Shown here: positions 8,001 to 23,000 of the stretch, in pieces | How the letters are laid out: the number at the start of each line of letters is the position of its first letter | How positions within the stretch are numbered: position 1 is the first letter of the stretch | Notes under the pieces: generated by a model | Told to the model about the DNA's origin: nothing | The model's database searches: none | The model's input: the letters and a program-made list of their open reading frames with translations, nothing else | Source: an uncultured Prevotella sp. | Lineage (GTDB): Bacteria; Bacteroidota; Bacteroidia; Bacteroidales; Bacteroidaceae | Assembly: GCF_946407605.1 (NCBI RefSeq) | Contig: NZ_CAMJOS010000010.1 | Span: 1-64,000, forward strand | Direction of reading: 5' to 3' | Length of the DNA: 64,000 nucleotides | Program-made: the position numbers and the translations under genes

Positions 8001-11000
8001 TGGTACCAATCAACGTCTGAGTTTTGGTGTTATCGGCAGTGTAGTCAGACTCGTTGATGTTCACCGTTACATTTTCCAACACGTGACCATCCTCACCGCC
8101 GCCGAATACGGAACCATAGATACGGCCACCGGTGATGTTCACTTCGGCTTCTCTAATGTTCGTCCAGGTGTTGAAGAAGGTACGTGTGTCACCCTTACCA
8201 GCACCAAAGAGGTAACAGGTCACGGGGTGAGCGGCAATCTGTTCCAAGGTACGAGGCACACCGAGTGTTGCCGTACCACCGAAGTTGACGGTACACAAAC
8301 CTCCAGACTTAGGTATCGTCGGCTCGTTATAGATGTCCTTGTCGTACATACCCACATCGGTATGTTCATTACCACCATAGATACTAGTCAGGATGTGACC
8401 GCCGGTAATATCCAATACGGTATTACCTCGTACCACACCTGCTGCACGGTGCCATTTACCAGGAGCGTATGGAATAACACCACTACCGCCACCAAATACG
8501 TTGCCGTAGTAGGTGTGACCATCCTTAGCAATACTTGAACCTCCTCTAGCAGAAGCAGATTCCTGATAGCTATCATCATAATAATACTTGTCCTTGCCTT
8601 CAACCGTTTGCTTGTATGTTGCATACGGGTCGTGAGGTGCACCGCTGTCCTTGTCATAATCCCAGTGAGCACATTCCAAATCATAATAGACAGCATCAGA
8701 ACCAGAGCCTGACTTAATAGGAGGCGTATTTGATTCAAAGATATTTAACTCTTTATAGCGCGTGGTTATTTCTTGACCTTGACCAATCTGGCAGTCACCT
8801 TCAATCGTTACATGCGTGTTGTACTGTACAATACCATTCAAGCTACCGCCATAGACCGAACCCTTCACAAATGCATTATCGCTGATGGTCACGTCAGTCT
8901 TGGATGACAAGGCCAGCGTCTCGATAAATCCGAGATAATCAGCTTCATTAGTATAATACTCCCACGTATTACCAGCAACCATATGCTTGGGCAAATGCAT
9001 GTCTTTTTCTGAAGTATCCGAATCGTCATAACCTGTTGTAGCATAGTCATAAACCTTTGGCAACACACCCTTACCGGCACCAAACACGTGGCCAGTGTCG
9101 TCAGGACCGTTAGCTGCAGTCATCCTCATGTTGTCAGGGCCAATTTCTGCATTGCCTCTGATGATGACCTTACAGTTGCCACTGGTCTTATTGGCCAAAG
9201 CAACAGGCACACTGCCAACGACCTTATATCTGGCCACGGAAGCAATCTCACCGCCACCATATACACTACCAAGAACCTTGGAATTGCTTTGGACGATGAC
9301 TGTTGGATTACCACGTACCAGTGCCGAGTAACCATGAGTTTCAACGCCCTGGCCGGCACCAAATACATCACCATAGATAACGGGCGCGTCATTTGCCTCG
9401 ACACCGATGGTTACCATAGTGTTCTTCTCTACACGACCAATCATACCGCCGCCATACACGTTACCTGTTCCCGCTTTCAGTTTTCCGTCTTCAAGGGTTC
9501 CTACAGTACCGTTGGCAATGGTGACATTTGTACCACCATCAGGATTCGCAATGCCATCGCCATCTACACCCACCATGGCTTTCTCACACTGGAAGGTGTC
9601 GGCCTTACCCTTACCGCCGCCGAACACATTACCGGTAATGGTAGCTGCGTTGCGGGCTGGGGTAGGAGTGGATGTCTGCGCAACATCATCCTTGTACCAA
9701 GTCCAAGCAGTAGGTGTCTTAACGTCGCTTGTAGAGATATGACCATTCAATGTAGCGATATAGGCTGCTGCATCTTCCATATTGATTGTTGCACCTGCAG
9801 CATAGGTACTACCAATGGCTTCATTCACGGCAACGGCTTGCTTAGCTGTAAGCGCTGTAGCGCAGGCAATATAACCAGTGATAGTTTTATTATGCTCATT
9901 ACATTCAGCCTGAGTGTAGTAAACAGCAGGCGTCTTGACGTCACCTATTTGTTTACCAGTAGGTATTTCGTCACCTTCTTGATATAATACTTCAGGTGTC
10001 TTAACAGTAGCAGTAGACCAATAACCAGTTAGTGTTGCATTATACAGGGCTGCATCTTCAGTGTAAATCACGCTGTTTTCTACATAAACGTTTTCACCAG
10101 TTAATTTTAAGGTAGTATTAACGGCACTAGCCTGCTCAGCCGTAAGCTTTACACCACTGGGAATATAACCTCTTAACTCAGCATTCTGCTTACTACATTC
10201 TGCCTGAGTATAATTAACGGCATTTCCTGTTTGCTTACTTGTGTACTTATGGCCGCTTGCATCTGTGGTCTCCCATACAGGATTACCTTGGGCATCCCAT
10301 GTCAGCCACTTACCCGTACCAATTTCCACATAAGTATCACCTACGATGTCTGCCAAGTTACCGCCACCATAGATATTGCCAATCTCACCGACAGGAAGTT
10401 CTACCCAATACCTCGTTTTTACTAAGGTATGTTTGTAGAGTGCACCCAGAGCATCTTTATATACGTATGTGTTACCACCTTCTGTTTCTTCATAATCGGT
10501 AGTAGGCTCTGGAATTACGTCACTATTAGTCTTTTCAACTCTCGTTACTTCCTTTCTCTCGTCGTTAACGATGACATAGTATGTGGTCGTTCTTTCAGAA
10601 GAATTGTATTGGGTTCCATTGGCATCTTGCCAGTCATGAGTATCACCAGTTCCCTTGTCTTCAACCTCCACTTTACCATTTGTCATGTTGATATTGACAT
10701 GCGGGTTGCCGACTACCTTAGCACGATAACCACCACCATAGATGTTGCCAATACTCGTTGCAGAGATTACATTGATGCGTGGGTCCTTCTTGGGATAAGA
10801 ATTGAGAATAGCATCGAAGGCATTAATCTCTAATTGGATATTCGCTTTCTCCTCCTCAGATAGACTAGAATCTTTTAATTTCTCTTCATCTGCCGCTTTT
10901 AGGGTCAGAATATTGGTTTTATATGCCTCATACGATTCCTTAGTATGTGGAATGCGTTGTGCAATGGTTCCGATATCACCACCGTAATCTATGTTCTCAG

Positions 11001-14000
11001 TCTCATAGACACCATAACCACCCATAGGATAGCCATAGACAGAGTAGGGGGCGAGATAGCCACCGGCATACAGTTCACCGATTCTAATAGGCTCACATCC
11101 GCCTTCCTCAATGTTTACGGTGATAGAACCTGCGATGGCACCACTGGTGTTGTTACCACCGAACACACGTTCCAGTGAAGAGCCGTTGGTGATGGTCAGG
11201 TTAATGTCACTATTGACGTCAGCATTCTTAGCACCGCCGAACATCTCCTTCACACCATGGGCACATTCCATCTTTAAGTCAACATTACCGTCGATAGGAG
11301 CATCCTTACCGCCACCGTATGATTCATCCACGTCGATAGGACAGTCATCATACATACTTTCGTACATTGACAATGCAGTGGTACTAATGTTACCCTTCTT
11401 GTTACTACCACCATAAACGTTGTGAATCTTACCACCCTTAATCTCAGTAGTGGCAATACCTGAACCGTAACTATAGTTCTGTTGTCTCAACTCCTTGGTA
11501 GCAGCATCTGTGTTTTCAACAGCTGGATATGCCTTGGCTTTTGTAGATCCATCATGTCCTTCGGTAGTTGTACTGACAGTGGTATAATTATAGTAACCCA
11601 CATTGGCACCTGGGTTCTGATACCATTTGTCATCAAATTCGTATTCATCGGCACCATTACCGCCGCCAAATGCTTCATCAATCTCGTAGGTACCATTTAC
11701 CTCGAGATACGATGCCGGAACAGGGGCTGCATTACCACCGCCATACACCTGTTTGATGCTGGTCAGTTGACATCCGTCGATGATAACCTCGGTTCTTTCT
11801 GTGGTAGCCTTATAGTCAGCTGGCGTATCATCTTTAGCAGGGCCATAGGGCTTGTAAGGAGCCAGGTTGCCACCGCCATACACTGCTATCACATCATACC
11901 TCAAAGCCTTGATTTTTGCAATCTTCTCATCAGTATCTGCGTTAGTCTTGATATCAGAAGAGATACCAGTGATAGCAGTCTTTAGAGCCTCTACAGCACT
12001 TGCGTTGTCATAGACAGACTGATAACTACTTACATTCATGCTGATGGCTTGTGCCACCTTTATCTTGTCTGCAAGAATCTTTTTAAGATCATCTGTCGTA
12101 TTAACGCTTGACAGATTCACGTCGTCTAATGCAAACTTGTCTGCAATGGTCGCCTTGCTGGCATCTTTATTCTGCGTAGCATAGACATGCACTAAGACGT
12201 GACCCTTCGGTGTACCCTTGTAGTCGTTACAGCCGAAGATACGATTCACGATACAGCCTTTATCTGTAGGATTCAATTCTTTGTTCAGTTCCACAGTGGT
12301 GTTACCATTTACATTGGCATCAATGTACTTCGTACCCTTACCGCCGCCGTAGGCATCGTTTGTAATGGTACCGCCAGTGAGGCTGACCTCGGTGTCATGC
12401 TTCACAATACCACCTTCGCCGCCGCCATATACGGAACCACTAACAGTACCGCCAGTGACATTCACGAAAGACCAGATGTCGGTAGCGTACTTCGTGGCAT
12501 CGTATTCTCCGTCGGTAGTGTCAAAATGTGGATTACTATCAAGGTACGAATCACCAGGACCGCGGCTGGCACCATACACGTTGCCACCAATGTTGCCACC
12601 CTTGATGTCGACCTTCGTGTAAGTATAGGATTTATGACTGCCTGATGCTGCCTTTAACTCGTCGTCCGTCTGTGCTGGTGTCTTTGGAGGACCAACAGAT
12701 GCCAAGGCACCACCGCCATAGATGTTACCATGAACACTACCGTTGTTAACTTCAACAGTTGCGGTGCAAGTTACAGAGCCTGAAGAGTTGTTCACCTTGT
12801 CAAGGTTACCGTCCTTATAGGTACCGATACCTGAGCCAGCACCAAAGACATGGCCGCTACGGCCTGCGGGATCGTTTTCTGCCGACTGACCAGTGATATT
12901 ACCATTGAAGATATGCACCTCGGTACTGTTGCGCACATGTCCGTCCTGACCGCCGCCATAGATAGAACCCTTGATAGTGGGGCTATTGGTAGAAATGTCG
13001 TCAGTCGAGGTACCACCAACATTGATAATGGTCTTATTGACATAGCCCATGAAGAAGTCGGGCACATACCTGTAGCGTGGCGAAATCCTACAACTTGCAG
13101 CGGCCTTACCACGGCTGCCGCCAAACACAGAGCCATAGGGCACGCCATCAGCATCTATAAAGGCATCAGCACCTTGGTCTTCATCAAGTCCAGTGCCAAT
13201 AGTACCGCCCAGAATATTCACCGTAGTAGTACCGCTGTTCAGGAAGTGCCATGGCAAATCCTTGGTTTCACTTGAGGCAGTAGATGTTGTCCATAGATTA
13301 CCATCGGCAGAAGGCAGCTCACCATAACCCGCTTTAGAATAATCATCAACACCGCCAGAGTAGTTACCCTTACCCACAGAAGCCATATTACCACCGCCAT
13401 AGACGAACCAACCCACGTTGCCGTTGTTGATTGTAACTTTGGTGTTGCCATAGACCTTACCGGCCGTCCAGCTATGAACATCTTCTACAAGGTCCTTCGA
13501 AGAATCATTGGGATCTTTCTTGTTATGACCTTCGTTTTTAGCATCCCACAGTGTAGATTTGAAAGTGCTAGTACCCTTACCGCCACCGAAGACCGTACGG
13601 TTAATCGTACCGCCATGGATAGTGACTTGGGCATCCTCCATGACGTGTCCGTCCTCACCGCCGCCATAGACGGTACGGATAGTGGGCTTCGAATGGTCTT
13701 TCTGATTTTCCGTGCCGATAACGACCTTGGACATTCTGACATTGGCATACTTCGCTTCCTCATAACGGTGCTCGGTAATATCGCTAACACCAAATTCGAC
13801 TTTACCTCTGGCTCCGCCAAATACATAATTGTCAATCTGGGCTGTACCATTGATCGTGACATTGGCTGTACCTGTATTACTGCCATACGTAATCTCCAGA
13901 GGCCAGCTGAGGCCGAAGTCATACAATGTCGTTGCCTGCTTAAGATCCGCTTTATCTGCACTTCTGTGCTGGAATGTAGTACCGTCGATGTCATTGGTAA

Positions 14001-17000
14001 TCGTTCCCACAGATCCCATGGAGCCACCGCCATAGACATTATTCGTCACTCTGCCACCACTGACGGTAACATAGGTATTGCCAGTTACAATACCAGCCCA
14101 TAAGTTATTATGCTCCTCTCCGGCATCAACTACTTCATCGTTATCAGCATCATCCCAATAGGTGTCTGTACCACAGCCGGCACCATATACATTACCACGG
14201 GTAATAGTGGCTTTTTCCTTCACTTCGTCATTTGTAAAGGTGTACCAAGGATCTGAACTGTCAGCAATACCAATAGTACCGCTATAAACGGTTACATAAG
14301 CATCTCCGGCATTGTGACCATTCTCACCACCACCATAAACAGAACCCTTGATGATGGGACCCGAGCTTGAACCATCGGTGCCAATAGTAACCCTGGATTC
14401 TTTAATCCATGCCACCTTGTCGTAGGGGTCTTTATCTATGGTGGTTGATGGATTACCCATCTTAGCCTCTACAGGCTTAGCCACGTCACCTCGTGAAGAT
14501 CCGTTCACCATACCATTGTCGCGACCGCTGATACCGATGGTACCGCCAGTGATGGTCACATAGGCTGTACCTCCACTGGTCCATGGGGTAAGGGGTACAC
14601 CGTCAGGGATATAGGCGACTTTGTCGGCCAAAGTGAATGTGCCCACAGAACCAAGGGCGCCACCACCATATACATTATGGTAGATGCTACCACCGCTGAT
14701 AGTCACATGCGTATCGCCCTTGACCAGACCAGCAAGCGTATGGTCAACATGGCCTTTACCGCCTCCATAGACATTACCCATTGTGGCACCGCCAAACATC
14801 ACGTAGCCTTCATCCTCCGATCCGTCTTTAGCATGAACCTCGTTGCGACCAATCTCACCGTTGCTCACTGTCACGTAAGTGCTTTCATCCACGACAGCCA
14901 TCTCACCGCCGCCATAGACACTGGCACGCACCTTGGTGTTAGCACCACTGATGCTGACAGAGGTGTTGCTGGTCACGCTTCCACCATGGTTGTCATTGTC
15001 ATCGTGCTCTTCCACACCCATGCCACCGCCATAAATACTACCGAAGGTGTACTTCACACTACTGTTACCATTATCAGGAACAGAGACGGTTTCCTTCACT
15101 GGTGTTGCTCCGGTAATCTCCGTACCGATGGTACCACCCGTAACGATAATCTCTGTGCCTACAGTCCTGCTCTCGGCAGAGGTATGACTGCCTGTCACTG
15201 CACCGAACTCGCCGCCACCATAGACATTACCCATAATCCAGGTATTGTCGCCGCTGATGGTCAGCTTCGTACTCTTCACATTACCTAACTTCGTCCAGTT
15301 TGTAATGTCAGTTACATTATCCAACTTCTTGCGGCGTCCCATACCGCCGGCAAAGACGTTACCGCCCTTGGTATGCTTCAGCCGGTTGTTGCTTTCAAGC
15401 AAGGTATTCGGCATATTGGCGGTGGCTGTTGTCAGAGCAGCACCCGTTACGTCTGGAGCAATATATTTGTATTCATTCGTATTACCAATCGTACCACCAG
15501 TAATGTTGATGGTAACATGTCCGTAACTCGCTGATTCGTTTACATCTTGGGTTGACTCATCGTCCGCCACATCAGCCTTCATGGTTCCATTTGTATTCAA
15601 TCCTACAGAACCCAGACGTCCGCCACCATAGATACTGCCCATCATCGTACCGCCGCTGATAGTCATGGTGACATTTCCGCCCACATTACCGGCCAGCACA
15701 TTCTCACCAGAGAATCCACGACCACCGCCGAAGACGTTACCGTCCACATAGGAGGTACCCCAGGTACCGATTACGGCTCCAGGCTTGATCTGCACATCAA
15801 CATCACCCACCACGTGACCATCCTCGGCACCGCCGAAGACCGAACCGTAGATAATACCGCCAGAGACTTCCACATTCACGCTGCCCACATTCGTCATACC
15901 ATTGAAGTGTGAACGCGGGTCACCCTTACCGGCTCCAAAGAGATAGCAGGTGAGCGGGTGAGCGGCAATCTGTTCAACGGTACGGGGCACGCCGAGTGTT
16001 CCGCCCGACATCTTCACAGTGCAAGAGCCAAGCACGTCAGTGTACTCATTACCACCATAAACGTTAGTCAGGATATGACCACCGGAAATGAGCACTTTCG
16101 TATTGCCTTCCACGGCACCTGCTGAGGGAAGCCAATCGTAGTCCGTAACTTTTCCTCCGGATGTTGCTTTCACATAGGGATAATAGCCGGAACCGCCACC
16201 GAACACACAACCATAATAGGTCTTACCGTCGCTCGGGTGCGCAGAGCTTCCACCAGGATAGAGAGAAGGTGCATCGTCAGCATACGGGTCATAAGTTTCA
16301 TACACCCAATTGGGAGATTCGCTTGTACCTGTATTTCTTCCGTAGTCCCAGTGTGAACATTCGGCCAGTGCATTACCAACAGCTACTGGAGTTGTAGTCG
16401 GATCAATGAACTGATTCTCGTTGTATGGCTTGGCTTTGCCGTTGTCTAATGATAGATTACCGCAACCAATCTGTCCGCCCTCAATCTTCACAAGCGTATT
16501 GCCACGAACACGTCCGTTCTCACCGCCACCATAGACAGAAGCCATGATGAGAGCTGTGCCCTTGATGGTCACCTCGGTTTCATTGACGTAAGTGTGGAAA
16601 TCAACATCGGGGTCAACGGCAGGATTCTCTACGTCACCTCGACCGGCACCGAACACGAAGCCTACGTCTACGATTTCATTGGCCGTCATACCATTATTTG
16701 CTGCAGCATCGGGGCCAATCTGGCCACCACTGACTACGACGGTACACTTACCGGTATTTGCTTTAAATGTCTTAGGCTTACCACCAAGACAACCATCATG
16801 GGTAGGATGTCCTGTTGGAAGTGTTTCTCTTGCAGTTACCGTACCTACCGAACCCATGAGACCGCCGCCATACACGCCGTCTTCCACATAGCCATCGAGC
16901 ATCGTCACATATGTGTTACCCTTTACGTCGGCCTCACAGCCACCGCCATACACACTTTGGTTCACGTTGCCGCCACCTTGATGGATATAGGTTTCGCCTT

Positions 17001-20000
17001 CAACAATACCCAGATTACCACCTCCGAAGACACCATGTCGTTCAGTACCTTCAATGGTGACACCTACAGCACCAGATGCTAACGTGACACTCTCATATTC
17101 ATGTGTTGTAGTGTTCTCCTTCGCACAGATGTTCACATAGGTTTTTTCTGTTACATTAGCATTGTTACCACCACCATAGACGTTTCCTGTGATGTTAGCT
17201 CCGAGAACAGGGGTAGAAGTATAGGCAATATCGGCATAGGTATAGCCAGATATAAGTTTGCCATCGTTATCAAAGATGGGAATATATACCGGGCTTTCTG
17301 CTGTACCATTATTCTTAACAGGTACACCATCACTATTATGCTGCATGATGGCAACTGATGATTCTGTACCGATGTTTACCGTTGTCGTACCGTTTACAGC
17401 AGCCTCATCGCCGCCGCCATATACATTACCGATGGTTCCTAATTCATTCTTAACCTTGCATTTAATAGTATACTTCTCTCTGTCAAATGTTGCATTGGTA
17501 AGGTCTACCACCTCAATGTTAGGTATTTCTGCTTCAATGGCATTTTTTATTTGTTCATTAGTCTTGCCATCAAAATCCGCTTTATCTCTAGAAAGAACAA
17601 ATGGAACGTTGTTCTTGTCAGTGGCCCAGAGACCTTTCGTCATGTTGAGGTTCACTTGAGTTGTTCCATTCACGGTTGCTTCACCTCCAAATCCACCTCC
17701 AAAGATATTGCCAATATGGGTACATGATTTGACGTTTATGGTGATAGAGCCGTTTGTCGAACCAGTACCTGGATAGGCTGCTTTGTTACCGCCACCATAA
17801 AGATTACCTATAATAATGGGATCACAATCATAGGTCTCTTGGATATTAATAGTGATATCACCACCGATACTACCACCACTATCGTTACCGCCATAGACGT
17901 TCTTATACTGACCGCCGATAAGGGTCATGGTGACATCGCCACTGATACGAGCGTTGTAGGATCCACCATAGAGATACTCCACAGTCTCACCGAATGATGA
18001 AGGACATTTTGCTACAATGAACACACTTTCTACATCGGCATTCTTTCCTGCACCATACACGTTCGTAATCTTCAATGGACAATTAAGGTTCGGGTCTGGA
18101 TCGAGGTTCTCTTGAATGTGACCGCATAGTCCTTTCTTATTACTACCGCCATACAACCAGCGAATCGTACCACCTTTGGCATTGATGGTACCAGTACCGG
18201 CTACACCACCAATCTTTATGACATCAGCACCAGGGTTCGGTCCCCAAGTACCTGATGCATCTTTCACAGGATCATCACCATTACCTCCACCGAAAATCAT
18301 ACCAATCTCAAATGTTCCGTTGATGGTGACAAGTGTTTGGGGTACAGAAGCAGAGTTACCGCCGCCATATACGCACTCGATACTGGTCTCATCGCAACCT
18401 TCAATCAGAACCTGTGTGTTCTTACCGTCGGCTGGCAGGTAGTTAGCAAGGTTACCGCCACCATAGACAGAGTGTATCTCATAATATCCATACCGATGGC
18501 CTACGTTATCCTCCTCAGGAATGGTTCGTTTAACATTAACCATGATGTTACCCTTCGGCGTTCCGTTGGCATTGTTAGCACCGAACACACGACCGTATTT
18601 GGTAATTGGAACATCAGTTCGCTCTTCGCTCCCGTCAATGAAACTGACCTTTTCTTTTTCTTCGGCAGTCTCCTGATGGAACTTAGCACCATTAACAGTA
18701 ACTGTGACATCGCCATAAACCATAGCCGCAACGGCTGAAACAGCTGCTACCTCAGGTGTTCCAGGAGTGTAATCTGGATCTCCAGGTTCTCCATGAGCTG
18801 GTACGGCATCACTGCCGGCTACAGCCTTTCGTCCAAGACCACCACCATAAGCATTACCTACGATACCGCCATTCAGATTGACAATGGTCTTGTATGTAGT
18901 ACCCGTACTTGCGTCATTCATATCTGTTGCCCAAGTACCTTTTTGGTAATATGTGGTACCAGATGCAGCTTTCTGATTCTCTGTTTCAATTAATGTATAG
19001 CTACCGCCAGACTCTGTATAAAGTCCAGTCACTACAGACACATCAGCAGTGAGACCACTGACCGCCTCATAACCATTAGCATTCCAGTTCTCTGTATTCG
19101 TATCAGCCAATGCACCGCCGCCATACACATCGTTGACAACAATTCCGCCACTTACGTTGACAGTCACATTCTTTTTGACAACACCATAGGCACCGCCACC
19201 ATAGACAGAGTTAAGAATGTTACCACCATTGATGTTGACAGTGGAATTTCCACTCACTCGTCCTGCATGTTCAAATATCTCAAGACCAAGTCCACCGCCA
19301 TAGACGTCACCACCTGTGACTGTGCCACCTGTACTTTTACCAATCGTACTGCTCTCCTTGATGGTTACAGACGTATTGTGCTGTACAAATCCACTCTCAC
19401 TACCTCCATAGACAGAGCCATTGACTTTGGCACTGCCTTCAACAGATACTACCGTACGGGTAGCTAAGGCCAGCGTCTCAAGGAATGTATGATATTTTGC
19501 CCTTGTGTTAAAATACTCCCATACATAATTGTGACTTGCATCAGTATATCCCCAAAGGTCTTTGATTGGATTGTCTGCATTGTTATTATAGACCGCTGAA
19601 TTATAGCTCATCATGCGCTTGGGCATTTGAGTCGTATCTGATAATGATACAGTATTACCGAGATAGAATGAAGGCACCTTTCCTTTACCTCCGCCATACA
19701 AGTGGCCTGTGCCATTATATCCGATTTCTGCACTTCCTTTGACGGTGACGTTACAAACGCCTAAGTTTTCGTCTACCAATGAATAAGGCATTCCAATCTC
19801 TAATGCGGTTCCGGAATGACTATCCAAATATGCCTGATCAACCAGATAATATTTGCCCACAGCAGCTAACTCACCGCCACCATATACATTCTCGTGCACC
19901 TTAGCAGAGCTCTGAATAGTGACATAAGTGTTACCACGAACCAAAGCAGAGTAACCATGTGTCTCTACACCAGCACCAGCTCCGAAAACATCGCCCTTGA

Positions 20001-23000
20001 TTTCAGGTGAGCCTGTTCCAGAGTCAGGTCCAATCTTCACAGTCGCATCGTTTTCTACACGACCTACCTGACCTCCACCATAGACATTATGGTCCACCGT
20101 ACCGTTTGTAATGGTGACATTGGTTTTGTATGCGATACCTTTCTCACACCAGAAAGTATCTTCCTTACCTTTACCGCCTCCGAATACATGACCCTTGATG
20201 GATGCTGAACTACCAGTGATGTTCACATTACAAACACCAGTATTGTTGTAAGCGTAAGTTGTTGGGTCTGCTGGGTTTATGTCGTCGAGAGGAGTATCTG
20301 TCCAATAGAAATTCCTCATGTCATTAGAAATGACATATCTACCCACACAGCCTAATTCACCACCACCATAGACGTTGCCGTTTATGGTGCCACCACTTAC
20401 AGTAACGTTAGTATTTCTACGAACCAGAGCATATTCGTTGCTTATTGCATCTGCAGAACCACGGGCAGCTCCAAAGACGTTACCGTCTCCTACAGTTCCG
20501 CTTACACCCACTGTACCATCACTGATGCTAACTTTAGTAAGACCGCTGGTTGCCACATCAGCTGTACCCACAGAACCCATAGCACCTGCACCATAGATAT
20601 TGTGAACAACATGTCCACCAGTTATATTAACTAAGACATTGCCTTGTACGATACCTGCTAATGGATTGTAATGTTTTTCTCCGTCATCGACAGTCTGGTC
20701 ATTATCTGCATCAATCCAGTACTTGTCTGTACCGCAACCTGCACCATAGACATTACCGCGATAGGGGTAAGCGGCACCTGTATAAGTTTTGTCGTCAGAC
20801 TCATCAGCTGGAGTATTATTATTATCAATAATCTGTGAACCAGATTCAATACCGATAGTACCACCGTTGATGCGGACTGAAGCATCGTTGTAATTATGAC
20901 CATTCTCACCACCGCCATATACAGAGCCCTTGATGAGTGGGGTAGAGGTCGTGACAGTAGCGTTTGCTGTAGTATCACCAATAACTACATGTGTATCATA
21001 TACCCATGCCAGTTTGTCGTGAATAGCATCAGGAGCACCCACATCACCTCGTGATGAACCGAACACCATGCCATTTTCATTGCCATCAGTACCAATAGTA
21101 CCGCCAGTAATATATACCTCGGCCTTACCGGTATTGGCTGTTGCGAGTCCAGTCGGCATGCTTGTACTATTATCGTAAGTGTAAGTACCCACTGAACCAT
21201 AGGCACCACCACCATATATGTTATGCAGGATAGTACCGCCGCTGACGTTAATACGAGTGTTTCCCTTCACAAGACCAGCCTTGACCTTGTTGAGATCTGT
21301 CTGATTGCCTGTTCCATTACTACCCAGACCACCGCCATACACGTTACCATATTCGGCACCACCTTCATTATCAGTACCAATGATTCCTCCCGTGACATTA
21401 ACCACAGGACTACCATCCATAATAGCTTGGTTACCACCGCCATATACGCTCTGAGAAACGGTACCTCCATTGATATTCACAACCACGGTGCTCTTCGGCG
21501 TACCATTCTGATTATTACATCCAAACACGTTGTTGACGTGATTGTTGACATTTGCAGTACTACTACAGCCTTCATACACATTCACCGTGATGGGTCCGTA
21601 GACATCTGCATCCTTTAATTGTCCTGATTCGTCATCTCTGCCATAGCCGCCGCCATAGATATTTCCCTTGTTGGAGGTGGGATTAGTGTCACTAATGGTG
21701 CCACCATAGAAGTTGACAGTGGTAGTCTTATTGCCTGTTGTCGCAGTTACCCTATCAAGATGTGTATTATCCCAATTATCGTCTTTTGTTGCATTTACCT
21801 TACCCTTGGCACTGCCACCATAGACATCACCTGTGATGTTAGCGTAGCCGACATAATTCGGAGATTCATTGGTTCCTGCATTGGTTCCGATGTTCACCGC
21901 CACATTGCCGGTGACTGTCGTCGTCTCACCATAACCACCACCAAAGATGTCAGCTGTGATATTGATACCCAATGACTGTTGTGCTGTACCAATATTAATC
22001 TCAGCATCACCATCCACATCAGCAGCATTACCGCCTCCGTAGATACCAGCTGTAATGCTTTTTCTTAAGGGGTAATTTACTAAATCATTAGGATTATAAT
22101 CAGGATTAATGAATTGGTCACTGCTTGCAATAACGACACCTTTTTTGTGTTCTTCAAGTACAGTATTAGTTTCAGTGTCAATGGTTTCTCCGTCAGTACC
22201 AATGTCAACCGTTGTACTACCTGTAACCTTGGCTTCGTTACCACCGCCGAACACCTGTCCGATTGTACCAATGGGGCGGTTTGTACTGGGGGTAGGCTCA
22301 GTTGTATTACCATGGAACATGTTTATTTCCACATGCGTATTACCGATAACCTCGGCCAGGTTACCACCGCCGAAAATCTTTCCGATAGAAGTACATGACT
22401 CCACAAGTACATCGATGGCATAGGGGACTGGGTCTGATTGACCTGTTGGGATTGTATGGTCTACTGCCCCTTCTGTTTCTGAGGTATTAGGAACCCAGTT
22501 ATCACCAACCTTTTCACATCCATATTTAGAATAAGGTGCTTGGTTACCACCACCATAGAGTTCGCCAATCTCAAGAGGCTTACAGCCTTCTTCTTTGGCA
22601 ACCACCCTGATCGTACCATTGATACTGCCACCTTGATTATTACCTCCGAACACACGTCCGAACTTACCGCTTGTTACCGTTAATGTGACGTTACCATTAA
22701 TAGTTGCATTTGCAGCACCACCATAAACAGCATCCACATAGTCATCGGGCATACACTCCAGGATGACGTTAACATCGCCCGACATTTCAGCCTGGCTACC
22801 TCCACCGTAGATGTGCTGAGTAACTAGTTTGTCACAACAATTAGGAGTGGGTGTGCTGCCATATTTTGTTGTATAACTAGATTGAGTAGCAGTCTTAACG
22901 TCTGCACCATTACGAATATCACCATTACTGTTACTACCACCATATACATCATTGATTGTACCGGCCACCAAGTTGACTTCTGTTTTGCCAGTACCGCTGC

